From positions 124,001-188,000 of the forward strand of contig NZ_FQYO01000002.1 of assembly GCF_900141735.1 (NCBI RefSeq): a DNA stretch of 64,000 nucleotides, read 5' to 3'. Positions 19,950-29,600 of the stretch are shown here, piece after piece (within the stretch, counting starts at the first letter, position 1; every line of letters starts with the position of its first letter). This DNA is from Wenxinia saemankumensis (GTDB taxonomy: Bacteria > Pseudomonadota > Alphaproteobacteria > Rhodobacterales > Rhodobacteraceae). The notes below the pieces were generated by a model. The model did no database searches and was not told the DNA's origin. It saw nothing but the letters and a program-made list of their open reading frames with translations. Made by a program: the position numbers and the translations under genes.

Positions 19950-20035
19950 CTCTTATCTTGCCCCAAATACCTCTCGGGGGGTGAATTGGCCGCAGGCCAA
20001 GAGGGGGGCAGACAGCCCCCCTTCGCCGCTCGCCG
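19950..20035 (-). repeat. Interspersed hairpin element, copy B
   Basis: Read on the minus strand this gives GC hairpins followed by GGTATTTGGGGCAAGATAAG (core at 19952-19971). Copy B is antisense to its neighbours and lies inside the plus-strand MoxR-DUF58-DUF4159 operon. That position argues against a simple terminator role for every copy. The hairpin arm is diverged from copies A and E but the tail is well kept. Confidence 0.65.
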
Positions 20036-20060
20036 CCCCGCGTGACGGGAGGGACCGGCC

Positions 20061-22850
20061 ATGCTGACCCTCGGCCCCCTCGGCTTCACCGCGCCCTGGC
20101 TGCTGCTCGGCCTCGCGGCGCTGCCGGTCCTCTGGCTGATCCTGCGCGCGGTGCCGCCCGCGCCGATCCGCCGCCGCTTTCCGGGCGTGGCGCTGCTGCT
20201 CGGCCTGACCGACGACGAGGCGCAGACCGACCGGACGCCCTGGTGGCTGCTCCTGCTGCGGATGGCGGCCGTGGCCGCGGTGATCCTCGCCTTCGCCGGG
20301 CCGATCCTGAACCCGCGCGCCGAGGAGGGCGGGAGCGGACCGCTCCTGGTCGCGCTCGACGCGTCGTGGGCCGATGCCCGCGACTGGGCCCAGCGGATCG
20401 ACCGGGTCGAGGCGCTGCTCGACGAGGCGGCGACGGACGGGCGCCCGGTCTTCGTGGCCGCGCTCACCGATCCGCCGGCCGGCGGCGCCGTCTTCTCCGA
20501 CCCGGCGGCCGCCCGCTCCGCCCTGCCGGCGCTCGAGCCGAAGCCCTGGGCGCCGGGCACCGCCGCGCAGGACTGGGCGGAGGCGCTTGAGGGCGGGTTC
20601 GACACGATCTGGCTGTCCGACGGGCTGGACCGGCCGGGCCGCGCGGAGCTGCTCGCCGCCTTCGAGGCGCGGGGATCGGTGCGCGTCTACCAGTCGCCCC
20701 GCCAGGTGCTGGCCCTGCGGCCCGCCACGACCGAGGACGGTCAGGTCGCGGTCCAGGCGATCCGCACGCCGACCGGGCCCGAGACCGAGGCACGCGTGGC
20801 CGCGATCGGCCTCGATCCCGCGGGAATCGAGCGCCAGCTCGCCGCCGCCCCCGCGACCTTCGCCGCGGGCGAGGGGGTCGCGACCGCCGCCTTTGACCTG
20901 CCGCCCGAGCTGCGCAACCGCGTGACGCGCTTCGAGGTGGTCGGCCAGCGCAGCGCCGGGGCGGTGACGCTTGCCGATGACAGCCTGCGCCGGCGCGAGA
21001 TCGCGCTCGTCGCAGGCGGCTCGGACGAGGAGGGGCTGGAGCTGCTCGCGCCGCTCTACTACCTGCGCAACGCGCTGGAGCCGAATGCCGACCTGTTGGA
21101 GGGACCCCTCTCGGACCTCGTGCCCGCCAATCCCGACGTGATCGTCCTCGCCGATGTCGCGACCCTGTCCGAGACGGAGCGGGCCGAGGTCGAGGACTGG
21201 GTGCGCGGCGGCGGGCTGCTGCTGCGCTTCGCCGGGCCGCGCCTCGCCGCGTCCGATGTCGGGCGCACGACCGAGGACGTGCTGATGCCGGTACGGCTGC
21301 GCGCGGGCGGGCGGAACGTCGGCGGCGCGATGTCCTGGGGCGAGCCCAAGACGCTCGCCCCCTTCGCCGAGGATTCGCCCTTCTACGGTCTCGCGGTGCC
21401 CGAGGACGTGACGGTGGGCGCGCAGGTCATGGCCCAGCCCGACCCCTCGCTCGCCGCCTCGGTCATCGCGCAGCTCTCGGACGGAACGCCGCTGGTGACG
21501 CGCAGCGCGCTGGGGCAGGGGCAGGTCGTGCTCTTCCACGTCACCGCCAACGCCGAATGGTCGACCCTGCCGCTCTCCGGTCTCTTCGTGCGGATGCTCG
21601 AGCGTCTCTCCGTCTCCACCCGGCCCGGCGCGGCCGAGATCGAGGAGATGGAAGGCACCGTCTGGACGCCGGAGGAGGTGCTGGACGCCGCGGGCCGGCT
21701 GGAGCGGGTGGACACGATGCCCGGCGTGCCGGGCGAGCGGCTGGTGGCGCCCGAGCCCGGCCCCGACCTGCCGCCCGGCCTCTATGCCGGCGAGGACAGG
21801 CGACTCGCGGTCAACGTGATCGGGGCCGAGGACACGCTCGCCCCCGCCGCCTGGCCGTCCCGCATCCCGATCGAAGGTCTCGCCGTGCTCCGCGAACTCC
21901 CGCTGAAGGGCTGGCTGCTGGCCGCCGCCGCCGCCGCGCTGATGATCGACGTGATCGCCGCGCTGGCGCTGTCGGGCAAGCTGGGCCGACCTGCCGCCCG
22001 GTCCGCTTCCCGGGCGGCCGCCCTGGTGCTGGCGGTTCTCGCGGGCGGCCTGTCGCAGCCCCGGGAGGCGCGCGCGCAGGAGAGCGGACCGGAGGATGCC
22101 TTCGCGGTCGAGGCGACCGAGAGCGTCGTCCTCGCCCATGTCCTGACCGGCGATCCGCAGGTCGACGAGACCGCCGCCGCCGGGCTGCTCGGCCTGTCCC
22201 GCGTCCTGGCGGCGCGCACCTCGGTCGAACCCGCGACCCCGATGGGCGTCGACCTGGAAAGGGACGAGCTCGCCTTCTTTCCGGTGCTCTACTGGCCCGT
22301 CACGGCGGACCAGCCGATCCCCTCGGACGCCGCCTACGAGAAGCTGAACACCTATCTGCGCTCCGGCGGCATGATCCTGTTCGACACGCGGGACGCCGAT
22401 CTGGGCGGCTTCGGCTCGCAGACGCCGGAGGGGCGCAAGCTTCAGGCCCTCGCCCTGCCGCTCGACATCCCCCCGCTGGAGCCGGTCCCCGAGGACCACG
22501 TCCTCACCCGCACCTTCTACCTGCTGCAGGACTTCCCCGGCCGCTACAATTCGCGCGACATCTGGGTCGAGGCCTCGCCCCCCGATGCGCAGGCGGTGGA
22601 GGGGATGCCCTTCCGCAACCTCAACGACGGCGTGACGCCGGTCGTGGTCGGCGGCAACGACTGGGCCGCGGCCTGGGCGGTGGGCGAGAACGGCAGCTAT
22701 CTCTACCCGGTCGGGCGCGGCATGGCGGGCGAGCGGCAGCGCGAGATCGCCTTCCGCTTCGGCGTCAACCTCGTGATGCACGTGCTGACCGGCAATTACA
22801 AATCCGACCAGGTCCACGTCCCCGCCCTGCTGGAGCGGCTGGGCCAGTGA
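20061..22850 (+). CDS. BatA-like/DUF4159 membrane protein
   Basis: The 929-residue product starts with a BatA-like N-terminal region of two membrane segments (near residues 7-28 and 65-85), with the VPPAPIRRRFPG motif between them. A large extracytoplasmic part follows, with a Gln-amidotransferase-like subdomain (GGSDEEGLELL, RTTEDVLMPVRLR), a membrane segment near 620-640, another near 655-670 and a DUF4159 domain at the C-terminus (from about residue 690, with GMILFDTRDAD). A clear ribosome site (GGGAGGGAC) precedes ATG 20061. It pairs with the next gene as the two large membrane partners of MoxR. Exact function is unknown. Confidence 0.82.
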   Translation: MLTLGPLGFTAPWLLLGLAALPVLWLILRAVPPAPIRRRFPGVALLLGLTDDEAQTDRTPWWLLLLRMAAVAAVILAFAGPILNPRAEEGGSGPLLVALDASWADARDWAQRIDRVEALLDEAATDGRPVFVAALTDPPAGGAVFSDPAAARSALPALEPKPWAPGTAAQDWAEALEGGFDTIWLSDGLDRPGRAELLAAFEARGSVRVYQSPRQVLALRPATTEDGQVAVQAIRTPTGPETEARVAAIGLDPAGIERQLAAAPATFAAGEGVATAAFDLPPELRNRVTRFEVVGQRSAGAVTLADDSLRRREIALVAGGSDEEGLELLAPLYYLRNALEPNADLLEGPLSDLVPANPDVIVLADVATLSETERAEVEDWVRGGGLLLRFAGPRLAASDVGRTTEDVLMPVRLRAGGRNVGGAMSWGEPKTLAPFAEDSPFYGLAVPEDVTVGAQVMAQPDPSLAASVIAQLSDGTPLVTRSALGQGQVVLFHVTANAEWSTLPLSGLFVRMLERLSVSTRPGAAEIEEMEGTVWTPEEVLDAAGRLERVDTMPGVPGERLVAPEPGPDLPPGLYAGEDRRLAVNVIGAEDTLAPAAWPSRIPIEGLAVLRELPLKGWLLAAAAAALMIDVIAALALSGKLGRPAARSASRAAALVLAVLAGGLSQPREARAQESGPEDAFAVEATESVVLAHVLTGDPQVDETAAAGLLGLSRVLAARTSVEPATPMGVDLERDELAFFPVLYWPVTADQPIPSDAAYEKLNTYLRSGGMILFDTRDADLGGFGSQTPEGRKLQALALPLDIPPLEPVPEDHVLTRTFYLLQDFPGRYNSRDIWVEASPPDAQAVEGMPFRNLNDGVTPVVVGGNDWAAAWAVGENGSYLYPVGRGMAGERQREIAFRFGVNLVMHVLTGNYKSDQVHVPALLERLGQ

Positions 22851-22935
22851 GGTCGCAAGAGTGCAAGTCAATGGCCCGTTTCCGGGCCGGACCCGCGCGC
22901 GATGCGCGGAAACGTCCTAGCCCCGCGAGGCCGGC

Positions 22936-25005
22936 ATGACCTCCATCACCTTCGACCCGCTGCTCGCCTGGCCGGTGATCGCCGGCCTCGGCGCGCTGGC
23001 AATCGTCTTCGTGATCCTCGCCGCATGGCGCCGTCTGGCCGGCTGGTGGCTGCGGCTGATCGGTCTGGCCGCCCTCGTCCTGGCCGTGGCGAACCCCGCC
23101 CTCCGCGAGGAGGAGGCGGACCCGCTCTCCGACATCGTGATCGCCGTGGTGGACGAGAGCGCGAGCCAGCGCATCGCCACCCGCCCGGACCAGACGGAGG
23201 CGGCGCTGCAGAGCCTGGAATCGCAGGTCGCCGCGCGGGGCAATACCGAGCTGCGCGTGATCCGCGTCGGCGACGGCGAGGGGGACGAGGGCACGCGCCT
23301 CATGACCGCCCTCGCCGAGGCCCTGGCCGAGGAGCCTCAGGGCCGGATCGCCGGCGCGGTGCTCGTCACCGACGGGCGCATCCATGACGCCGACATCGCC
23401 GCCCCGGTCCCCGCCCCGATGAACGTTCTCCTCACGGGAGAGGAGGGCGACTGGGACCGCCGCCTGATCGTCCGCAACGCCCCCGCCTTCGCCATCCTGG
23501 GCGAGGAGGTGCAGCTGACGATCCGGGTCGAGGATCAGGGCGCGGGGCCCGGCGACACCTTCGTCCCCCTGTCGATCGCCGTCGACGGCGGCGCCCCGAT
23601 GCAGTTCCAGGTGCCGGTCGGCGAGGACATGGAGCTGCCGATCACCCTGCCGCATGGCGGGATGAACGTGCTGCAATTCGCCACGCCCGTGGCGGAGGGC
23701 GAGCTGACCGACCGCAACAACGAGGCGGTGGTCCAGATCAACGGCGTGCGCGACCGGCTGCGGGTGCTGCTGGTGTCGGGAGAGCCCTATCCGGGCGAGC
23801 GGACCTGGCGGAACCTGCTGAAATCGGACGCCTCGGTCGACCTCGTCCACTTCACCATCCTGCGCCCGCCCGAGAAGCAGGACGGGGTGCCGGTGGACGA
23901 GCTGTCGCTCATCGCCTTCCCGACGCGCGAGCTCTTCGTCGAGAAGATCGACGAGTTCGACCTCATTATCTTCGACCGCTATTCCCGGCGCGGCATCCTG
24001 CCGACGCTCTATCTCGAGAACATCGCCAATTACGTGCGCGGCGGCGGGGCGGTGCTGGTGGCCGCGGGGCCGGAATTCGCGAGCGCGGAATCGATCTACC
24101 GCTCCCCCCTCGCCACGATCCTGCCCGCCATGCCGACGGCCGAAGTCAGCGAGACGGGCTTCCTGCCCCGCCTGACCGATCTGGGCGAGCGTCACCCGGT
24201 GACCGAGGGGCTGACGGACTACGCCGCGACGCCGCCGGACGAAGAGGGCAATCCCGGCTGGGGGCGGTGGTTCCGGCAGGTCCAGCTGGAGCTGCTGCCC
24301 GAGACCGAGGTGCTGATGTCGGGCGACGGCGACGCGCCGCTTCTGGTTCTCGACCGCGTGGGCGAGGGGCGCGTCGCGCTGCTCGGCTCGGACCAGTCGT
24401 GGCTGTGGGATCGCGGCTACGAGGGGGGCGGGCCGCAGCTGGAGCTGCTGCGCCGGCTCGCCCACTGGATGATGAAGGAGCCCGAACTCGAGGAGGAGGC
24501 GCTCTGGGTCGAGCCGCAGGGCCAGACCATGCGCATCGTCCGCCGCACCCTCTCCGAGGAGGTGCCCGACGTGACCGTCACGGCGCCGGACGGGACCGAG
24601 ACGGTGCTTTCGCTCGACCAGGTCTCTCCCGGCCGGTGGGAACGGGTCTGGGAGGCGCCGGAGATCGGCCTCTATCGCCTGACCGACGGGATCGAGGAGG
24701 CGGTGATCGCCCTCGGCCCCGCCGCGCCGCGCGAATTCGAGCAGACGATCGCCTCGGGCGAGGTGCTCGGGCCGCTGGCCGAGGCGACGAATGGCGGCGT
24801 CACCGAGCTCTCGGACGGGATGCCCCGCCTGCGGGACGTCCGGCCCGGCCGCGTCGCGGTGGGCAACGGCTGGATCGGCCTCACCCCGCGCGAGGCGTCG
24901 CTCACCTCGGGCCTGAACGTGACACCGATCCTGCCGGCCTGGGCCTGGCTGATCCTCGCCGCGGCGCTCATCCTCGCCGCCTGGATCCGCGAGGGGCGGC
25001 GGTAG
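22936..25005 (+). CDS. VWA-like membrane protein of the MoxR cluster
   Basis: The 689-residue product has two N-terminal membrane segments (near residues 10-30 and 35-53), a VWA-like part beginning DIVIAVVDESASQ whose MIDAS is degenerate, an Ig-like beta domain near residues 175-270, a glutamine-amidotransferase-like region (LLVSGEPYPGERTWRNLLKSD, YVRGGGAVLVAAGPEF) and a C-terminal membrane segment ending WIREGRR. This domain order is known from membrane proteins next to MoxR and DUF58 genes. It lies 85 bases after the DUF4159 gene and ends the cluster. I infer a cell-envelope role; substrates are unknown. Confidence 0.8.
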   Translation: MTSITFDPLLAWPVIAGLGALAIVFVILAAWRRLAGWWLRLIGLAALVLAVANPALREEEADPLSDIVIAVVDESASQRIATRPDQTEAALQSLESQVAARGNTELRVIRVGDGEGDEGTRLMTALAEALAEEPQGRIAGAVLVTDGRIHDADIAAPVPAPMNVLLTGEEGDWDRRLIVRNAPAFAILGEEVQLTIRVEDQGAGPGDTFVPLSIAVDGGAPMQFQVPVGEDMELPITLPHGGMNVLQFATPVAEGELTDRNNEAVVQINGVRDRLRVLLVSGEPYPGERTWRNLLKSDASVDLVHFTILRPPEKQDGVPVDELSLIAFPTRELFVEKIDEFDLIIFDRYSRRGILPTLYLENIANYVRGGGAVLVAAGPEFASAESIYRSPLATILPAMPTAEVSETGFLPRLTDLGERHPVTEGLTDYAATPPDEEGNPGWGRWFRQVQLELLPETEVLMSGDGDAPLLVLDRVGEGRVALLGSDQSWLWDRGYEGGGPQLELLRRLAHWMMKEPELEEEALWVEPQGQTMRIVRRTLSEEVPDVTVTAPDGTETVLSLDQVSPGRWERVWEAPEIGLYRLTDGIEEAVIALGPAAPREFEQTIASGEVLGPLAEATNGGVTELSDGMPRLRDVRPGRVAVGNGWIGLTPREASLTSGLNVTPILPAWAWLILAAALILAAWIREGRR

Positions 25006-25050
25006 CGACGCGGCGGTCGCCTCGCGGCGACGGCCCGGCGCGCCCCCGGT

Positions 25051-26214
25051 CTAGGGTACCCGCAGCCGCAGGGAGGCGAGGATCAGCGCCACCCCGCAGG
25101 CGGCGAAGAGGGCCGAAAAGCCGTAGGCGCCCACCCCGTAGGCGTCGACGATCGCGCCGAAGGACAGCAGGGCGACGATCGACATCACCTCCTGCATCAT
25201 CACGAAGACCGCCTGCGCCTGCGCCGCGATCTGTTCGGTCACATGCGAACTGACATAGGCGAGGCTCGCCATCAGCGTCAGCGCGAAGGTGATCGCGTGC
25301 AGCGCCTGGAGCGGCCAGAGCAGCGCCACCGGCGGCGCGAAGGCGAAGGCGGTCCAGCGCAGCACCGCCACCGCCCCGGCGAAGGCGAGCAGGGCCCGCA
25401 GGCTGGCCAGATGGCGTATCCGGGGCCAGAACCAGAACAACGCCGTCTCGCAGACCGCGCCGAAGGCGATCAGCAGCGAGATCGTCCCGACGCCGATCCC
25501 CTGCCGCTGCCAGAGCAGCGCCTGGAAGGCGTTGAGGATGAAATGCGAGCCGAAGATGACGCAGGCCCCGCCGAGCGGCAGCAGGAACCACGGCCGCAGC
25601 ACCTGGCCGAGGGCGGTCGCGCCCGGGCGGGCCTCCCCCTCCTCTCCCGGCGGGGCGCGGAAGCGGGGCAGGGCGGTCGCGGCCAGCGCCCGCAGCAGGG
25701 CGAACCCGATGAAGAGCGGCAGGAACACCCCCGGCCCGAACGCCCCGGCCATCAGGCCGACCAGCACCAGCGCGCAGAGATAGCCCACCGTGGCGAGCGC
25801 CCGGATCGGCCCGTATTCGCTGCCCCGCCGCTCGGTCAGCTTCAGCGTCGCGGCGTCGGCGACCGGCAGTCCGGCGCCCAGCGCGGTATGCGCCGCGCCC
25901 CAGACGAGCAGGATCCCGACGAAGCCGGCCGCCAGCGACAGGCCCGCGCTCAGCACCGCCGCCAGCGCCATCAGGGCGACGATCACGCTGCGCCAGTCAT
26001 CCGCCCGGTCGGCGACGCGCCCGACGAAGAGATTGAGGCAGAGCAGGCCGAAGATGGGCGCGGCGTTGATCCAGCCGATCTGCGCGCCGCTCAGACCCTG
26101 GTCCGCGAACCAGATGCCGGCATAGCCGTTGGCCGCGCCCATCGTCGTCATCTGGCTGAGGTAGAACAGCCCGCACCTTGCTTCGGGACTGGCGAGACGG
26201 GCGGGCAGGGGCAT
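25051..26214 (-). CDS. MFS transporter, phenylpropionate-permease type
   Basis: The 387-residue product has about 12 membrane segments and fits the MFS_1-like subgroup related to the phenylpropionic acid permease HcaT. The N-terminus GLFYLSQMTTMGAANGYAGIWFADQGLSG and the loop NLFVGRVADRADDWR, a GxxADRxxxR-like motif A, support it. It lies 18 bases downstream of trkH on the same strand and may be co-transcribed. Its substrate cannot be predicted. It converges with the preceding plus-strand gene across 45 bases. Confidence 0.8.
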   Translation of the reverse strand: MPLPARLASPEARCGLFYLSQMTTMGAANGYAGIWFADQGLSGAQIGWINAAPIFGLLCLNLFVGRVADRADDWRSVIVALMALAAVLSAGLSLAAGFVGILLVWGAAHTALGAGLPVADAATLKLTERRGSEYGPIRALATVGYLCALVLVGLMAGAFGPGVFLPLFIGFALLRALAATALPRFRAPPGEEGEARPGATALGQVLRPWFLLPLGGACVIFGSHFILNAFQALLWQRQGIGVGTISLLIAFGAVCETALFWFWPRIRHLASLRALLAFAGAVAVLRWTAFAFAPPVALLWPLQALHAITFALTLMASLAYVSSHVTEQIAAQAQAVFVMMQEVMSIVALLSFGAIVDAYGVGAYGFSALFAACGVALILASLRLRVP

Positions 26215-26232
26215 GCGGGGGAGGATCCTCTT

Positions 26233-27576
26233 TCAGCCCAGATAGACCTGTCCGCGCGGATAGGCGACCCGCGGCGTCGCCCGGGTGGCGAGGAAGAAGC
26301 CCAGCGTCAGCGGGCCGACCCGGCCCATGAACATCACGAAGCAGATCACGCATTGCCCGAAGGCGTCGAGATCGCCGGTCGCGCCCCGCGACAGGCCGAC
26401 CGTGCCGAAGGCCGAGATCGTCTCGAAGGTCAGGTCGAAGATGTCGCCCTCGTGCCGGACCGACAGTAGGAACAGCGCCAGCGCGATCAGGGCCAGCGAG
26501 ACGGTGGTCAGCGCCATCACCTTCATCACCTCCTCCAGCCCCAGCGACCGGCCGAAGACCGACAGCTCCTGCCGGCGCCGGAAGAAGGCGCGCGTGGCGA
26601 GGATCAGCACGATGGCGGTCGTGACCTTGATCCCCCCGGCGGTGGAGGTCGATCCGCCCCCCACGAACATCAGCGCCATCACGAGGATCGTCGTGGCATC
26701 CTCCAGCCCCGCCGTGTCGAGCGAGTTGAACCCCGCCGTCCGCGTCGTGGCCGACTGGAAGAAGGCGGCGAGCAGGCGGTCCCCGGTCGAGGCGAGCCCG
26801 CCGAGCGTGCGCGGATTGGTCCATTCCAGCACCGCGACGAGGACCCAGCCGAGCAGCAGCAGCAGGACCGAGCCCACGATCATCAGCTTGGAATGGAGCG
26901 ACAGCTCGCGCCAGCTCCGCGCCTGGAAGAGATCGCCGAGCACGATGAACCCCAGCCCGCCGAGGATGAACATCGCCGCGATGGGCAGGCTGACCAGCGG
27001 ATCGCCGACATAGCCCATCAGGCTGTCCGCCTGCAGCGCGAATCCGGCATTGTTGAAGGCCGAGACGGTGTGGAACAGCGCCGACCAGAGGCCCGGCCAG
27101 AGCCCCTGCTCGGGCACGAAGGTCAGCGCCAGGATCCCGGTGCCCGCGATCTCGGCGACCAGGGCGATCAAGAGGATCAGCTTGGCCAGCCGGGCCAGCC
27201 CCTCCATCGTGGTGTCGCCCAGCTCCTCGCCGATCACCACGCGCTGCGGCATCCCGATCGAGATGCCGAGCGTGAGCAGCAGGAAGGCGGCGAAGGTCAT
27301 CAGGCCGAGCCCGCCGACCTGGATCAGCCCCATGATCACCGCCTCGCCGAACCAGGTGAAATGGCTGGCCGGATCGACCGTGACGAGGCCGGTCACCGTG
27401 ACGGCGGAGGTCGAGGTGAAGAAGGCGTCGAGTAGCCCGACCGGCCGCGCCTGCGCGATCGGCATCGACAGCAGGATCGTCCCCGCGACGATCACGGCGA
27501 GGTAGAGCGCCGCCAGGAGGGCGGGCGGCGGCAGGCCCCGCCGCGCCCGGTGCCGGACGATGACCGGCCGGGCCAC
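26233..27576 (-). CDS. trkH: TrkH/KtrB potassium channel subunit
   Basis: This is the integral membrane part of a Trk/Ktr potassium uptake system. The 447-residue product has four repeated M1-P-M2 modules with filter-like runs: TSTSAVTVTGL near residue 54, VSAFNNAGF, TTRTAGFN, and SAFGTVGLS. The start is GTG, one base after the trkA stop, so translation is coupled. The gating protein TrkA lies directly upstream, completing the system. The length is nearer KtrB than the longer E. coli TrkH. Confidence 0.93.
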   Translation of the reverse strand: MARPVIVRHRARRGLPPPALLAALYLAVIVAGTILLSMPIAQARPVGLLDAFFTSTSAVTVTGLVTVDPASHFTWFGEAVIMGLIQVGGLGLMTFAAFLLLTLGISIGMPQRVVIGEELGDTTMEGLARLAKLILLIALVAEIAGTGILALTFVPEQGLWPGLWSALFHTVSAFNNAGFALQADSLMGYVGDPLVSLPIAAMFILGGLGFIVLGDLFQARSWRELSLHSKLMIVGSVLLLLLGWVLVAVLEWTNPRTLGGLASTGDRLLAAFFQSATTRTAGFNSLDTAGLEDATTILVMALMFVGGGSTSTAGGIKVTTAIVLILATRAFFRRRQELSVFGRSLGLEEVMKVMALTTVSLALIALALFLLSVRHEGDIFDLTFETISAFGTVGLSRGATGDLDAFGQCVICFVMFMGRVGPLTLGFFLATRATPRVAYPRGQVYLG

Positions 27577-27577
27577 G

Positions 27578-28240
27578 TCAGATCGTTTCGGCGAAGGCGC
27601 GCAGGTTCGCGCGGGTGCCGAGCAGGATCAGGCGGTCGTCCACCTGCAGGGGCGCGTCGCATTCGGACGCGCCCAGCCAGTCGGTGCCCCGCATCACCCC
27701 GATCGGCCGCACCTCGAACCGGGCGAGCACGTCCATGTCGCGCGGCCGGCGCCCTTCCAGGCTTTCCGGCACGGTGAAGTTGACCACGTGGAAGCCGTTT
27801 CCCAGCGCCGCGTAGTCGCGGATGTAGGGGTTGTGCAGGATCTGCGCGATCGACCGGCCGATCTCCTCTTCGGCGTGGATCACCCGGTCGACGCCCAGCT
27901 TGGCCAGGATGCGGTGATGGGTGCGGTTCAGCGCCTTGGCCCAGACCTTCGGCACGCCGACCAGCTTGAGGTTCATCGCCGTCAGGATCGACGCCTCCAG
28001 GTCGCTTGCCATCGCCACGATGGCGGCGTCGCAATCGCCGATCCCCGCCTCGCGCAGGGCGGCCTCGTCCTTGCTGTCGAGAATGAGCGACTGGCTCAGA
28101 TCCTCGGCATGGTCCGAGGCGATCTTGCGGTCGATGTCGACGCCGATCACGTGGTTGCCGAAGCGCATCAGCTCGGTGGCGATGATCGACCCGAAGGTCC
28201 CGAGGCCGATCACGGCGAATGTCTGCGGTCTGTGACCCAT
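27578..28240 (-). CDS. trkA: TrkA/KtrA potassium-channel regulator
   Basis: TrkA/KtrA is the cytoplasmic ring that gates TrkH/KtrB according to bound nucleotide. The 220-residue product has an RCK_N Rossmann domain with VIGLGTFGS near residues 10-18 and acidic VIGVDID after it, followed by an RCK_C domain that ends LGTRANLRAFAETI. This is the single-RCK length, typical of KtrA. The ATG at 28240 follows a CGGAGAC ribosome site; longer frames upstream run through tandem repeats. It is the first gene of trkA-trkH. Confidence 0.93.
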   Translation of the reverse strand: MGHRPQTFAVIGLGTFGSIIATELMRFGNHVIGVDIDRKIASDHAEDLSQSLILDSKDEAALREAGIGDCDAAIVAMASDLEASILTAMNLKLVGVPKVWAKALNRTHHRILAKLGVDRVIHAEEEIGRSIAQILHNPYIRDYAALGNGFHVVNFTVPESLEGRRPRDMDVLARFEVRPIGVMRGTDWLGASECDAPLQVDDRLILLGTRANLRAFAETI

Positions 28241-28290
28241 GCTGTCGCGTCTCCGGGTTGCCGGCAGGAATGAGCGCGGGGCGCGGGGAA

Positions 28291-28396
28291 GTCCAGTGCA
28301 GCGGAAGGCGCGGCGAGGTCCAGTGCCGCAGGAGGCGCGGCGAAGTCCAGCGCCATGGGGCGCGGCGAAGTCCAGTGCCGTGGGAGGTACGGTGGA
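28291..28396. repeat. Tandem repeats upstream of trkA
   Basis: About four units of 25-27 bp are spaced 27, 27 and 25 bases apart by the anchor GTCCAG (28291, 28318, 28345, 28370). The consensus is near GTCCAGTGCCGCAGGAGGCG plus CGGCGAA. On the minus strand one frame would give an ALDFAAPPA-type nine-residue repeat, but it has no ribosome site and is out of frame with trkA's product. The rest of the 330-base gap from 28241 to 28570 is GC-rich and shows nothing else I can name. Confidence 0.75.
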
Positions 28397-28570
28397 GGCC
28401 CGCGCCGCGGGGGCGCGGCGAAGGTCGGGGTCGCCCGTGTCCGGGGCCGCGGGAGGCGCGGCGGCGCCCGGCTCCGGTCTCGCCACTGCCGCGGGTCTAC
28501 CCGATTTCGCGATGGGCCCCGGCCCCCGCGCGCGGGCCCCTTTTCGCGGGGCCGGTCGCCGCCGGGTCCG

Positions 28571-29572
28571 TCAGCCCCGCTCCCGGGCGCCGAACCTTTC
28601 CTGCCAGCAGGGCAGGGGATCGCCCGGCGCGGGGGCGGCGTGGAACACGCCCCGCGCCACGGCCCGCGCGAGCACGACGGACGCGGCATGCCCGATCTGC
28701 CAGAGGTCCTCTTCCGGCACGGATCTCGCGCCGGTCGCCGCCGCGAAGACGAGATCCCCGTCCATCGGCGTATGCGCCGGCAGCAGCGCCCGGCCGAGCC
28801 CGTCATGCGCGGCGACAGCCGCGCGCTGCGCCTGGGCCCTGGTCAGCGCCGCGTCGGTCGCCACGATGGCGATGGTCGTGTTTGCACCCTCCGCCCGCCC
28901 CAGCTTCGTCGCCGGCAGGCGGGGCGCCGCCGCCGGGCCGATCCCGCGGCCGCCGAACTCGCCCTCCTGCTCGAACGGGGCCGCCCAGAAGCAGGGCCCG
29001 CCCTCGACCAGGGCCGAGCCGACCGCGTTCACCGCCACCAGCGCCCCCACCGTCACGCCCGAGGGGAGCACGGCCGAGGCGGTGCCGAGCCCGCCCTTGA
29101 GATCCGCCGTCGTGCAGCCCGTCCCGGCGCCGACGCTGCCCAGCGCGACCTCCGGCCCCGCCGCGTCGAAGGCCGTCCGGCCGAGGGCGGGATAGGGGCT
29201 CTCGTCCCAGTCCTTGCGCCCGCCGTTCAGCAGGTCGAACAGGATCGCGCCCGGCACGATCGGCACCCGCGCCGGCCCGACGGCGAATCCGCGGCCCGCC
29301 GCCCGCAGCCCCGCGGCCACCCCGTCGCAGGCGGCGAGGCCGAAGGCCGACCCGCCCGACAGGACCAGCGCGTCGACCCCGCCGACCGACCGGTCCGGCG
29401 CCAGCAGGTCGGTCTCGCGCGTGCCGGGGGCGCCGCCCATCACATGCACCGCCGCGACGAAGGGCACCGCCGCGGTCAGCACCGTCACCCCCGATTTCAA
29501 CGCCCCGTCGGCGGCATGCCCGACCAGCAGCCCCTCGACATCCGTGATCGCGTTGCGTCGTCCAGCCCGCAT
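28571..29572 (-). CDS. P1 family (DmpA-like) peptidase
   Basis: P1 peptidases are self-cleaving N-terminal nucleophile aminopeptidases, including DmpA and beta-peptidyl aminopeptidases. The 333-residue product has NAITDVEGLLVGHA near its start, GGSAFGLAACDGV in the middle and NTTIAIVATDAALTRAQ near residue 240, where the preceding Asn-Thr pair fits the autocleavage site. The ATG at 29572 follows GGAGAGGGCGGC. An interspersed repeat copy lies just upstream. The natural substrate is not known. Confidence 0.85.
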   Translation of the reverse strand: MRAGRRNAITDVEGLLVGHAADGALKSGVTVLTAAVPFVAAVHVMGGAPGTRETDLLAPDRSVGGVDALVLSGGSAFGLAACDGVAAGLRAAGRGFAVGPARVPIVPGAILFDLLNGGRKDWDESPYPALGRTAFDAAGPEVALGSVGAGTGCTTADLKGGLGTASAVLPSGVTVGALVAVNAVGSALVEGGPCFWAAPFEQEGEFGGRGIGPAAAPRLPATKLGRAEGANTTIAIVATDAALTRAQAQRAAVAAHDGLGRALLPAHTPMDGDLVFAAATGARSVPEEDLWQIGHAASVVLARAVARGVFHAAPAPGDPLPCWQERFGARERG

Positions 29573-29600
29573 GCCGCCCTCTCCGACCGGAGCGGCTCCG

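Noticed and set aside
19953-22871. 972-residue minus-strand frame opposite the DUF4159 gene
   Set aside because: Shadow of a recognised membrane protein; no hydrophobic pattern or domain.
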